15,040 nt of DNA, taken from the NCBI GenBank assembly GCA_009697555.1, contig WLQV01000003.1, forward strand, positions 1-15,040, read 5' to 3'. Below, in pieces: positions 1 through 7,534 of this stretch. A model generated the notes under the pieces. It was given only the letters and a program-made list of their open reading frames with translations. It ran no database searches and was not told the DNA's origin. Every line of letters starts with the position of its first letter. Positions within the stretch are counted from its first letter, which is position 1. The stretch is from Actinomycetota bacterium. GTDB lineage: Bacteria > Actinomycetota > Actinomycetes > Nanopelagicales > Nanopelagicaceae. Both the position numbers and the translations under genes were made by a program.

Positions 1-406
1 CAAAGGCTGCATTGAGTGCGCGCCACTGTGCCGGAGTGACAAGGTCGGCAACTTTGCTCCACCTTCTACTTCCCGTAATGCTCGCTTCGACCTGAGCAAC
101 TGGCAGCTTTAAAATTGGCGCAGCAATTCGCGCTGCAACTTTTGGATTTTGGATCAGAGTTTGATCTGCAACAACTCGCACCGACGAGACACTTCGCGCA
201 AATTCAACACCATTAATGTCGGTGATTGTGCCGCGGGGTGCTGGCATGGTGCTGGTCATCATAATTTCATTCATGGCTCGTTGAGAGAGTGAACTTGCTT
301 CAACTGCTTGAATCTGAACTAATCGAATTCCAAATGCAGCAAAAATTACCGCAACGGCAGCAATCAACATCCGCATCCGACTACTTGATAAGGAGAGGTT
401 GCCCAT
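1..406 (-). CDS. ftsI: Septal peptidoglycan transpeptidase FtsI (PBP3), N-terminal part, cut by window edge
   Basis: About 135 N-terminal residues are visible; the rest lies beyond the left edge. FtsI is the class B penicillin-binding protein that cross-links septal peptidoglycan. The visible part has a short cytoplasmic tail (MGNLSLSSSRMRM), one membrane anchor at about residues 12-30, then the dimerisation-domain signature PRGTITDINGVEFA at about 58-71, matching the family RGxIxDRNGxxLA. The transpeptidase domain with SxxK, SxN and KTG is not in view. I chose the ATG at 406-404: it lies one base after the ftsL stop, and a strong GGAGG (minus strand, 419-423) sits 12 bases upstream inside the ftsL end. 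Position after rsmH and ftsL is the standard dcw order, so it is very likely cotranscribed with them. FtsI rather than another class B PBP is inferred from this order. Confidence 0.93.
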   Translation of the reverse strand, partial: MGNLSLSSSRMRMLIAAVAVIFAAFGIRLVQIQAVEASSLSQRAMNEIMMTSTMPAPRGTITDINGVEFARSVSSVRVVADQTLIQNPKVAARIAAPILKLPVAQVEASITGSRRWSKVADLVTPAQWRALNAAF

Positions 407-407
407 A

Positions 408-797
408 TTATTTACTCACCTCCGCGGGAGATAAGTCGAGGAAAGTTGGATTAAGACCAGGCTTCATTCCTAATTTCTTGGCGGCAAGTGCAAGGTGTGA
501 TGGATCTGCTGCATCTGCCAGTTGATTTTCCAAAGCATCACGTTGGTCACTCAGCAGAACCGCCTGGCGTTGCAACGCACTCAAGGCAAATGCATCTTTT
601 ATTAGGAAGGTTTGAATGGCCAAAGTCAGCACTAAGCCGCCAACTAAAATCGTAGTCATTCCTAAATAGAAAACCTGGGTGCGAGCTTTTGCTTCATCCT
701 CTTTCTCCGGAACAATCCGAAGGGCGGCGCGATTGGACTTATGGATAAATAATTGGCCCGACCGGGTCAGGGCTGGAACGAAATCTGCGATCGCCAT
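408..797 (-). CDS. ftsL: Cell division protein FtsL
   Basis: A 129-residue bitopic membrane protein: a basic cytoplasmic N-terminus of about 40 residues, one membrane segment at about 42-64, then a heptad-like extracytoplasmic stretch at about 70-97 rich in Leu, Gln and Ala. The C-terminus has the pattern DPSHLALAAKKLGMKPG, the xxAxxLGMxP motif typical of actinobacterial FtsL. FtsL acts with FtsB/DivIC and FtsQ in the divisome and helps activate FtsW/FtsI. The sequence family is poorly conserved, so the call rests on topology, the C-terminal motif and position between rsmH and ftsI. Its ATG shares one base with the rsmH stop (TAATG at 799-795), which suggests coupled translation, and no separate promoter is needed. 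Confidence 0.9.
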   Translation of the reverse strand: MAIADFVPALTRSGQLFIHKSNRAALRIVPEKEDEAKARTQVFYLGMTTILVGGLVLTLAIQTFLIKDAFALSALQRQAVLLSDQRDALENQLADAADPSHLALAAKKLGMKPGLNPTFLDLSPAEVSK

Positions 798-1753
798 TAC
801 GCAGCCACCCGTTCTATTGCACGGAGTTTTACTGAGGTCGAACGTGGATTGCTGGCTTGCTCATCATCACTTGCCGATTTACTTCCGCGAATAACGAGCG
901 CAAACTTCGCAGCTAATTCAGGAATCTCCACTGGCAATTCGCGCGGGGTGCCAGATGCTGTTGCGACTGTGAAAAACTCTTTAACAATCTTGTCTTCTAG
1001 CGATTGGAAGCTCATCACAACCAAGCGACCGGAAATCGCCAATAGTTCTAGGGCTTGTGGAATGGCCGAAGTGATCGCATCGAGCTCGCCATTGACTGCA
1101 ATACGAAGGGCTTGGAAGGTGCGCTTTGCTGGATTGCCACCGGTACGACGAGTTGCAGCAGGAATCGCCTTCTTTACTATTTCAGCTAATTCGATGGTGT
1201 CGGTGAGCTGCGATTTCGAGCGTCGTTCAATGATCGCATCGACAATTCGTGGTGCAAATTTCTCTTCGCCAAAGTTGCGAAGAATCGCTACTAATTCTTC
1301 ACGTGAATAGGTGTTGATAATTTCACCGGCAGTAATTCCCTGTGAGGCATCCATACGCATATCAAGTGGAGCTGAGTGGGAATACGCAAAGCCGCGATTC
1401 TTCTCATCGAGTTGCATTGAAGAAACGCCAAGATCAAAGAGGATGCCGCAGACTTCACTTCTGCCTGTTGCGCGGACAACGGAGGAGATTTGATCAAATA
1501 CTGCATGTGTCACAGTGATACGATCGCTAAATTCTGACAAATTTGCTTGAGCGATAGCGATGGCAGCAGTGTCGCGATCAATAGCAATTATTCGTAATTG
1601 AGGAAATTTTTGGAGAAGTGCCCTGCTATGTCCGCCTAAACCTAAAGTAGCATCGACGACAACAGCTTCGCCGCCTTGCGCAATTGCACTTTCAATTGCG
1701 GGTGCAAGGAGCGATAGACATTCATCAAGCATTACCGATACATGTTCTGCCAT
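797..1753 (-). CDS. rsmH: 16S rRNA (cytosine(1402)-N(4))-methyltransferase RsmH (MraW)
   Basis: A 318-residue SAM-dependent methyltransferase that modifies C1402 N4 of 16S rRNA in the decoding centre. Visible motifs are the N-terminal HVSVMLDECL (family HxPVLLxE), the SAM loop DATLGLGGHS at 34-43, the acidic DRD at 59-61, ILFDLGVSSMQLD at 104-116 followed by RGFAYSHSAPLDMRMD, the RRTGGNPAKRTFQALRIAVN block at 202-221 and MSFQSLEDKIVK at 247-258. Gln in place of His in the last motif is, as I recall, the usual actinobacterial version. The length matches the family. The ATG at 1753-1751 has a strong GGGGGAG Shine-Dalgarno 5 bases upstream. The gene overlaps ftsL by one base. A structured 190-base leader separates it from mraZ. 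Confidence 0.97.
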   Translation of the reverse strand: MAEHVSVMLDECLSLLAPAIESAIAQGGEAVVVDATLGLGGHSRALLQKFPQLRIIAIDRDTAAIAIAQANLSEFSDRITVTHAVFDQISSVVRATGRSEVCGILFDLGVSSMQLDEKNRGFAYSHSAPLDMRMDASQGITAGEIINTYSREELVAILRNFGEEKFAPRIVDAIIERRSKSQLTDTIELAEIVKKAIPAATRRTGGNPAKRTFQALRIAVNGELDAITSAIPQALELLAISGRLVVMSFQSLEDKIVKEFFTVATASGTPRELPVEIPELAAKFALVIRGSKSASDDEQASNPRSTSVKLRAIERVAA

Positions 1754-1838
1754 CTTCGCTCCCCCTTTCCATTACTGCCTTACCTAGTGATGCGTTAACT
1801 GCTACTGCGTTACAACTTTGCTGATGTTTTCTATCTCC

Positions 1839-1932
1839 TCATCACCTCTGGTCACTGCCGGCCGACGGATCTCGTAACGGCGCCGGGGAAGGGGCGCCGT
1901 TCTTGAAGGTCGGCAGTGGCCACAAGTGATGA
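1839..1932 (-). promoter_or_regulatory. Multi-stem structured leader between mraZ and rsmH, candidate mraW RNA motif
   Basis: Three nested inverted repeats share one axis. The outer is TCATCAC (1839-1845) with GTGATGA (1926-1932). The middle is CACTGCCG (1853-1860) with CGGCAGTG (1911-1918), extended by three more pairs beyond one mismatch. The inner is AACGGCGCC (1876-1884) with GGCGCCGTT (1893-1901) around an 8-base loop. It begins 11 bases after the mraZ stop and lies 86 bases before the rsmH ATG, in the same transcript. A conserved structured RNA named the mraW motif is known upstream of mraW (rsmH) in Actinobacteria; position and form fit, but I could not run a covariance model. There is no T-run after the inner stem on the minus strand, so a simple terminator is less likely. 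A second register, GCCGAC (1861-1866) with GTCGGC (1909-1914), could compete with the middle stem. Confidence 0.65.
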
Positions 1933-1943
1933 ATAAATCTGAG

Positions 1944-2375
1944 TTAGAACAACCCTGGGAATACCTCCTCAGAAACATCAGCAAAACCCTTTTCGCGATC
2001 GGAGAGGTACTCACTCCATGAAGTTGCATCCCAAATTTCAACGCGAGTGTTTGCGCCGATAACAACGCATGCTTTTTCTAATCCGGCATAAGTACGAAGG
2101 CCTTGCGGAATTGTTACGCGACCTTGACGATCTGGAATTTCATCGTGTGCGCCGGCAAACATCACACGCATGTAATCGCGAGCTGATTTTGCAGTGACTG
2201 GCGCTTGTCTTAGCTGCTCTGTGATGGTTGCAAATTCATCGCTAGGAAATACATACAAGCAACGCTCTTGTCCTTTAGTAATTACTAAACCTTTTGCAAG
2301 ATCATCGCGAAATTTCGCGGGAAGAATGAGGCGACCTTTTTCATCGAGGCGGGGTTCATGCGTGCCAAGAAACAT
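1944..2375 (-). CDS. mraZ: Transcriptional regulator MraZ
   Basis: A 143-residue protein, the normal MraZ length, with two SpoVT/AbrB-type DNA-binding halves: [21 protein letters not shown] at about 6-26 (family H.LD.KGRl.iPakfR) and [19 protein letters not shown] at about 75-93. MraZ forms oligomeric rings that bind short direct repeats upstream of its own gene and control the dcw operon. The ATG at 2375-2373 follows an AAGGGGGAT Shine-Dalgarno (minus strand) about 7 bases away. Matching repeats lie at 2408-2433 just upstream. The gene is first in the transcript leading through the structured leader to rsmH, ftsL and ftsI. Confidence 0.97.
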   Translation of the reverse strand: MFLGTHEPRLDEKGRLILPAKFRDDLAKGLVITKGQERCLYVFPSDEFATITEQLRQAPVTAKSARDYMRVMFAGAHDEIPDRQGRVTIPQGLRTYAGLEKACVVIGANTRVEIWDATSWSEYLSDREKGFADVSEEVFPGLF

Positions 2376-2407
2376 CGGTGAATCCCCCCTTCCCCAAGGT
2401 GATGGAT

Positions 2408-2433
2408 CCCCACTTTACTCCACTTTCCCCCTA
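2408..2433 (-). promoter_or_regulatory. MraZ operator: three GTGGRG-type boxes with 10-base period
   Basis: Read on the minus strand, the boxes are TAGGGG (2433-2428), GTGGAG (2423-2418) and GTGGGG (2413-2408), starting exactly 10 bases apart, with AAA before the second and third. MraZ is known to bind such short G-rich direct repeats spaced 10 bases, one helical turn, upstream of mraZ. A further weaker unit, GTGGTT, falls in register at 2443-2438. The boxes end 33 bases before the mraZ start codon. I could not pick a convincing -10 in this G-rich region, so the transcription start is not assigned. Confidence 0.75.
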
Positions 2434-2478
2434 TTTCAACCACCTACCTCCCTTTGGAGCCCCACCCCTCCCCACATG

Positions 2479-2513
2479 AAAAAGACCCCCGAACCCGGTG
2501 CGGGTCGAGGGTC
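2479..2513 (-). terminator. Rho-independent terminator after the DUF3040 gene
   Basis: On the minus strand an imperfect hairpin starts GACCC (2513-2509) and closes with GGGTC (2488-2484). Inner pairs are TCGA with TCGG and CCC with GGG around a GCACC-type loop. Five T residues follow directly (2483-2479). It starts 20 bases after the DUF3040 stop and lies upstream of the MraZ operator, so it should insulate mraZ from upstream transcription. The plus strand has no T-run after the stem. Confidence 0.8.
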
Positions 2514-2533
2514 GAGCGCGAGCGCTTTAGCTA

Positions 2534-2902
2534 TTAATTATCGAAGTTGCGGCGATCCCAGCGTGATTCCATGCGTGAGGCCCAGGTGCTGCGCTTGGCT
2601 TTGGCCGCCTTGGGGCCGCCGCCACGGAGGGCGCCAACAAGAACTGAGATAGCACCAATCGCCATAATGACTCCGCCCAAGGCGATAAGGAAGCCGAGAA
2701 TTCCAATAACGGTCTGCTTTGAGATGAGGCCGGCGAAGAGGGTGGCGATACCGCCAACAATTATTGCCACGCTCACGAGCAGGCGCGAGCGTCCTGGATA
2801 GAGGCGGGTTCCGGTGAGGGCGCCGACCAAGGCAGGGTCATCTACAGAGAGGGCTTCTTCCATCTCTGCAAGAACTCTGCGTTCATTCTCCGATAGCGCC
2901 AT
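2534..2902 (-). CDS. DUF3040 family small membrane protein
   Basis: A 122-residue protein. The N-terminal cytoplasmic part MALSENERRVLAEMEEAL is the hallmark of DUF3040, an actinobacterial family often found just upstream of mraZ. Two hydrophobic segments follow at about 41-60 and 64-90, then a basic, Arg-rich tail (SRMESRWDRR). Function is unknown. I chose the ATG at 2902-2900 because the family motif starts there; the frame stays open further upstream, but that extension runs into the end of dinB and has no family character. No Shine-Dalgarno is visible. A TATCCT hexamer ends 7 bases before the ATG, consistent with a leaderless transcript. The gene is 34 bases downstream of dinB with no terminator between, so read-through from the SOS operon is possible. 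Confidence 0.88.
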   Translation of the reverse strand: MALSENERRVLAEMEEALSVDDPALVGALTGTRLYPGRSRLLVSVAIIVGGIATLFAGLISKQTVIGILGFLIALGGVIMAIGAISVLVGALRGGGPKAAKAKRSTWASRMESRWDRRNFDN

Positions 2903-2909
2903 GTTGGTA

Positions 2910-2915
2910 AGGATA
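2910..2915 (-). promoter_or_regulatory. Candidate -10 hexamer for leaderless DUF3040 mRNA
   Basis: TATCCT on the minus strand matches TANNNT and is followed by 7 bases (TACCAAC) and then the ATG. That spacing would start transcription at the start codon, a common arrangement in Actinobacteria. There is no good -35; the best at the right distance is TAGTCA, overlapping the dinB stop codon. Confidence 0.45.
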
Positions 2916-2936
2916 GAACAGTTTCTGGCTCCCTGA

Positions 2937-4145
2937 CTACTCCAATTCGCGCTCTGGCCCCTGTGAAGTTCCACCGAGTTTCTCATACGGTGGGATTAGC
3001 CGAGCTGGGTGGACGCTGCCACCGCCAAAACGATTGCGCGCCTTATCCAGGGCGGTCTGTACATGGCGCCAACTCTTATCGCGCTCATCAAAACTCATCT
3101 GCTCCGGTGCATCTTCGCTGAAATTCTCTAAGGCAACGCCAATAAGTCGCAACCGCGCACCTTCAATTTTCAATGCAAGGTAGAGCCCCTTAACAACTTC
3201 ATAAGTGTCATGTGCGGTGTTAATTGCAAGTGGCAGAGTCTTTGAACGATTGATGGTCGTGAAATCTGCGTAGCGAACTTTGATCGAAATAGTCTTTGCA
3301 AATAAGCCACTCTCCCGTAATCGAGCAGTGGCCTTTTCGGTAAGTCGAAGAAATTCCTGTAAGAGAATCTCTGGATCATCAATGTCTCGCGCAAATGTCT
3401 GTGCTGCGCTAATACTTTTTTCGGGTTCGTTGGGTGTGACATCGCGATAGTCACGTCCCCATGCCAATTCATAGAGTGAAGCGCCACTTGCTTCACCCAG
3501 TGCACGAATGAGTGTGGAGCGCGGTGTATCAGCTAATTCCTTTACGGTGCGCAACCCTAGCCGTTCGAGTGATTCGGCAGTCTTAGGACCAACTCCCCAA
3601 ATGGCGCTGACGGGCAATGGGTGGAGAAATTCTAAAATTCGATCTGGTGCAATCTCTAAAATTCCATTGGGTTTGCAGCGTCCAGAGGCGAGCTTGGCGA
3701 TAAATTTTGAAGGTGCAATTCCCACTGAGCAGGTAATGCCCTCTTGCGATTCCACTTGAGCCCGGATGGCAATAGCAATTTCTCGCGGCGTACCTTTTAA
3801 GCGAAGTGAGCCGGTGACATCGAGGAATGCTTCATCGAGTGAGAGCGGTTCAACGAGTGGAGTGAAGGAGTGAAAGATCTCCATGACGCGTTCGGAGATT
3901 TCTGAATATCGATGATGCTCTGGTGCTACAAATATTGCATGTGGCGCTAATCGTTTGGCACGTCCGACTGGCATCGCAGCTCGAATGCCGAAGGTACGCG
4001 CTAAGTAATTGGCAGAGAGAACAACGCCGCGCGCTCCTGCGCCAACAACAACGGCCTTGCCTTTGAGCGATGGGTTATCGAGTTCGGCCACTGATGCATA
4101 GAAAGCATCCATGTCGATGTGGAGAATCGATGAAATCTCACTCAT
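2937..4145 (-). CDS. dinB: DNA polymerase IV, Y-family translesion polymerase DinB
   Basis: A 402-residue Y-family polymerase with intact catalytic residues: HIDMDAFYASV with D11 and D13, and LSLDEAFLD with D104 and E105. It also has the finger motif YLARTFGIRAAMP at 48-60, TCSVGIAPSKFIAKLAS at 138-154, a helix-hairpin-helix thumb (AIWGVGPKTAESLERLG, 181-197), a little-finger domain at about 245-345, and a candidate beta-clamp peptide EQMSFD at 348-353. The usual Glu after ASV is Ala here (ASVAELDNP). It extends past mispaired or damaged primer ends in SOS mutagenesis. The ATG overlaps the stop of dnaE2 (ATGA), so translation is coupled and both probably answer to the SOS box at 7827. Because the carboxylates are present it is an active DinB, not the catalytically dead ImuB of the mycobacterial mutasome. 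Confidence 0.95.
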   Translation of the reverse strand: MSEISSILHIDMDAFYASVAELDNPSLKGKAVVVGAGARGVVLSANYLARTFGIRAAMPVGRAKRLAPHAIFVAPEHHRYSEISERVMEIFHSFTPLVEPLSLDEAFLDVTGSLRLKGTPREIAIAIRAQVESQEGITCSVGIAPSKFIAKLASGRCKPNGILEIAPDRILEFLHPLPVSAIWGVGPKTAESLERLGLRTVKELADTPRSTLIRALGEASGASLYELAWGRDYRDVTPNEPEKSISAAQTFARDIDDPEILLQEFLRLTEKATARLRESGLFAKTISIKVRYADFTTINRSKTLPLAINTAHDTYEVVKGLYLALKIEGARLRLIGVALENFSEDAPEQMSFDERDKSWRHVQTALDKARNRFGGGSVHPARLIPPYEKLGGTSQGPERELE

Positions 4146-7100
4146 GATACGAGCGTACTTTGATTAGCACGCCATTTTCCGTATACATCAGCTAAATCCC
4201 ATGCGCCAGTTGCACGAAGTGAGATACCGCGCGCACCAGTGCGGCGCACGATGCCACGAATTAAGAAGAGCGTGCTACTAAAAAGCACTGGACCGCACTC
4301 TCGCTGCGCATCTGTGAAGAATGTAATGTCGCTGCAACCATAACCATCATCGATCGTAAGAAAGATCACCCGATTGCCAGAGCGCACTGGTGGTGTTTGC
4401 AGCGCAACTCTGACGCCAGCGACGAGGATGGATGATCCCGATCGTTGAGTGAGTAGATCGGCAGAGCGCACTGCACCGATTGCATTGAGAAATGGTGCAT
4501 AGAACTCAATGAGATGGTGCGAGACCTCCATACCTAGCTGCTCGACTTCATGACGGACTTTCTCATCGGCGTGGAGATCGGGCAGGCCACTTGCACTCAA
4601 TGGTGGCGTTGGAAAACCTAAACCTAATTGAGTACTGCCAGCTCGATTGCGTTTGCGTGGGCCACTTCCAGCGCGATAGAAATCTTGGAGATGAAGTAAG
4701 AGATCGCGTCGATTGATACCGCTCTCTTCTGCATGAAGTGAATGAATGCGATCGAATGCGCCGACGAGAATAAGGCGTTCGGTAATGGGTTCGGAGACAT
4801 TGCTGCGATGGAGAAAATCGATGAGATCTTCATAAGGTTGTCCTGCAATAATTCCAGCAACTTCCGCATCGCTAATGCCATTGAGATCACCGAGTGATAA
4901 CCGAATTGCATAACCACGTGCATCAGGCAGGGAGAGTTCCTTTCCGGTACTTGCGCTATTAATCACCGCTACCGGCGTAGGTGCGGTATCGGGATCGCAA
5001 CGTTCGACTCGATAACTATCGCTAGAGAGATTGATATCCAGTGGTGCAATTGAAATCCCCCACTGCTTTGCCTCATCGATAATGACGCGCTTGGGATACA
5101 TCCCTGGATCGTGGGTAAGAACACCTGCCAGAAATGCTGCGGGATAGTGGCGTTTGAGCCAGGCAGATTGATAGGTCGGAAGTGCGAAAGCTGCAGCATG
5201 TGCTTTACAGAAACCAAAGGCGGCAAAGGCGCGAAGTACCTCCCAGACCTTATCGATCACGCTACTTTCATAACCGCGCGCTAAGCAGGCTGAATAGAAC
5301 CAATCGCAGACTTGCTGCTGCCCTTCGGCACTTCCTAAAGCCCGACGCTTCTCATCGCCAAGTGCCAAAGATGCACCACTCATAGTGGAGATGATCTCGA
5401 TTACCTGTTCATGAAAGACAACAACGCCTTCGGTGGGTGCCAAAATCTCATGGAGATCGGGATGAATAATCTGCGCACTTGCCCATCCGTGACGCGCGCG
5501 CAGAAATGGCGTAATCATGTCGCTCTGCATTGGCCCAGGTCGAAAGAGTGAGATATCAATAATGAGATCTTCAAAAGACTTTGGCGCTAACTTGCCCACT
5601 AACTCGCGCTGTCCCGGACTTTCAATTTGGAAGATTCCAATAGTTCGTGCAGATTGAATGAGGTCGAAGGTAGGTAGATCATCCAGTGGTACTCGATCGA
5701 TGTCGATAGCAGTGCTCTCACTCCGTGCAATTTCAGCAACGCTATAAGCGATAGCAGATTGCATGCGCACACCTAAAATATCGAGCTTGAGTAAGCCGAC
5801 CGCTTCGACATCATCTTTATCAAACTCCACCATGGGATAGCCAGCGGCATTGACTTGTAGTGGAACTCGATCGAGAAGTGCGCTATCGGAGAGAACTACT
5901 GCACATGGATGCATCGCTAAATGGCGCGGTAGGCCATCTAGTTTTTCGGCTAGCGCAATTGTCATGGCGACGAGTGGTTGAGAGATATTGAGTTGAGATA
6001 ACTCGGGCAGATTCGCGAGTGCCTGTGAAATATTGCGGGCGCGAATATGTGGCATCGCCTTAGCAAGGAGATCGATCTCGCCAGCGGCCAGACCCAGCGC
6101 TGCTCCTGCATCGCGAATGGCATGGCGGGCGCGATAGGTATCGACCATCGCAACGGTGGCGCAGCGCGATGTATTGCCTGGCGTGCTCCACTTTCGATCG
6201 CCATAACGTGCAAAAACTAGATTGTAAATTTCTAAGCGGCGGGCAGATTCCACATCAATATCAATGTCAGGTAATTCACGGCGCAGTGGCGAGCAGAAGC
6301 GCTCCATTAATAAACCATGGCGGAGTGGATCGACACCTGAGATACCTAAGAGATGACAGATCAATGAACCGGCGCCGCTACCCCGCGCCGCAACGCGGAT
6401 TCCGCGATCGCGCGCCATCTGCGCAATATCAGCGACAGTTAAGAAGTAACTCTCATAACCCAGGGTGGCCACAGTGGTGAGTTCATCGGCTAGTCGATCG
6501 CGCGCTACGGCAAGTGTTTTACTGCTGCTATAGCGCCAATGTAATCCAGCTTCACTGCGCTCTTGTAAGAGTGAGCGCAATTGCTCAGCAGAGTTCGCAC
6601 CGACAACTTCTGGTTCGGGTAAATAAATTCCGCCTAAGCCAAAATCTTTCTTGGGCGAGAGAATGGAGCGCATCGCTAATTCATGTGTGCTCTTAAGAAG
6701 TGCACGACCACTGCGCTCTCCTGCGCTACGTGAAATTTCATCGGCAAGTGCTGCCATCTCTTCACTTGATTTAAGAAATGCTTCGCTATTTCTCCGTTCG
6801 ACATGGCGCTTATCGAGTGGGCGTAACTTACGTGCCGAATCGAGGATATCGCTGATCGGTGCATCGCTGCGATTGAGCATGCGCACCGCATTGGTGAGAA
6901 TCGCCGGCAGATCGTGATCGCGGGCAAAGCCCAATAATTGCGCAGCATGTCTAGTAGTAAATGGGCCATTGCCTGGTGCTAAGTGGGAGACACATTCAAT
7001 AACTTGATCGGCAAAGAGATCGCGCCCATTATTAAAGAGTGCAAGCGCTACTTCACTCTGGCGGGCAGAAATTGCTTGGGCAAGAGGTGAGAGTGGGGTA

Positions 7101-7522
7101 TGAATAAGTGTGAGGTTCTTGGTGTACTCGCTAAAGCGCGCTAAGAAGTGATCGGTGAGATGTGGCGCAGTAATGCGAGTAAGTAGGCCAGATTCGGATA
7201 CCTCTGAATCAGATGTATGAAGGGCGGTACTTAATCGACAGAGCGAGCGCCATCCTCCTTCGCTGCGCGCGAGAAGTGTGACGCGACCGCTGCTCTTATA
7301 TTTTTCAGAGTGGTAGCCAAGGTTGAGTCCGATGATTGGTGCAATGCCGGCTCGCACAGTTGCTTGAATAAAACGAATTGCACCAGCCAGGCTATCGCGA
7401 TCGGTGAGTGCAAGTGCTGGTGCTTCATATTCAATGCTCCGAGCAACAAGGGCATCGGGTGGCGTTGTTCCATATTTAAAGGAGTAGGAACTCACAACAT
7501 TGAGATGGATAAAATTTTTCAT
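4142..7522 (-). CDS. dnaE2: Error-prone C-family DNA polymerase III alpha subunit, DnaE2 type
   Basis: A 1126-residue C-family polymerase. The order is a PHP domain (1 to about 230), the palm with GSGAGS at 381-386 and PDIDID holding catalytic D419 and D421, the third Asp D581 in LLKLDILG, the fingers with GIFQIESPGQ near 629-638, RPGPMQ, and FCKAHAAAFALPTYQSAWLK near 771-790, then a helix-hairpin-helix region, a possible clamp-binding QLGLGF at about 965-970, and an OB fold with VAGVRVALQTP near 1034-1044. The PHP metal motif is broken: family HLHVHSxYS reads HLNVVSSYS, so PHP exonuclease activity is doubtful. That, and the SOS-controlled operon with dinB, argue for a mutagenic polymerase rather than the replicative DnaE1. 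The start lies 12 bases after the DUF6504 stop with only a weak ribosome site. DnaE2/ImuC naming is by analogy; it may be a separate actinobacterial subgroup. Confidence 0.92.
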   Translation of the reverse strand: MKNFIHLNVVSSYSFKYGTTPPDALVARSIEYEAPALALTDRDSLAGAIRFIQATVRAGIAPIIGLNLGYHSEKYKSSGRVTLLARSEGGWRSLCRLSTALHTSDSEVSESGLLTRITAPHLTDHFLARFSEYTKNLTLIHTPLSPLAQAISARQSEVALALFNNGRDLFADQVIECVSHLAPGNGPFTTRHAAQLLGFARDHDLPAILTNAVRMLNRSDAPISDILDSARKLRPLDKRHVERRNSEAFLKSSEEMAALADEISRSAGERSGRALLKSTHELAMRSILSPKKDFGLGGIYLPEPEVVGANSAEQLRSLLQERSEAGLHWRYSSSKTLAVARDRLADELTTVATLGYESYFLTVADIAQMARDRGIRVAARGSGAGSLICHLLGISGVDPLRHGLLMERFCSPLRRELPDIDIDVESARRLEIYNLVFARYGDRKWSTPGNTSRCATVAMVDTYRARHAIRDAGAALGLAAGEIDLLAKAMPHIRARNISQALANLPELSQLNISQPLVAMTIALAEKLDGLPRHLAMHPCAVVLSDSALLDRVPLQVNAAGYPMVEFDKDDVEAVGLLKLDILGVRMQSAIAYSVAEIARSESTAIDIDRVPLDDLPTFDLIQSARTIGIFQIESPGQRELVGKLAPKSFEDLIIDISLFRPGPMQSDMITPFLRARHGWASAQIIHPDLHEILAPTEGVVVFHEQVIEIISTMSGASLALGDEKRRALGSAEGQQQVCDWFYSACLARGYESSVIDKVWEVLRAFAAFGFCKAHAAAFALPTYQSAWLKRHYPAAFLAGVLTHDPGMYPKRVIIDEAKQWGISIAPLDINLSSDSYRVERCDPDTAPTPVAVINSASTGKELSLPDARGYAIRLSLGDLNGISDAEVAGIIAGQPYEDLIDFLHRSNVSEPITERLILVGAFDRIHSLHAEESGINRRDLLLHLQDFYRAGSGPRKRNRAGSTQLGLGFPTPPLSASGLPDLHADEKVRHEVEQLGMEVSHHLIEFYAPFLNAIGAVRSADLLTQRSGSSILVAGVRVALQTPPVRSGNRVIFLTIDDGYGCSDITFFTDAQRECGPVLFSSTLFLIRGIVRRTGARGISLRATGAWDLADVYGKWRANQSTLVS

Positions 7523-7534
7523 TCTGATCTGAAC

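Noticed and set aside
753..1310. 185-codon plus-strand open frame opposite rsmH
   Set aside because: It is antisense to a clear RsmH with all motifs, has no family character and no ribosome site.
1802..2065. 87-codon minus-strand open frame across the mraZ 3' end and the mraZ-rsmH gap
   Set aside because: Its first half overlaps mraZ in another frame and its second half runs through the nested hairpin; composition is not protein-like.
2937..4145. Idea that the Y-family gene is ImuB
   Set aside because: ImuB lacks the catalytic carboxylates, whereas D11, D104 and E105 are all present here.
4142..7522. Idea that this DnaE is the main replicative polymerase
   Set aside because: Its PHP HxH motif is lost, it is in an SOS-boxed operon and it overlaps dinB; a separate dnaE1 is expected elsewhere, though I cannot see the rest of the genome.
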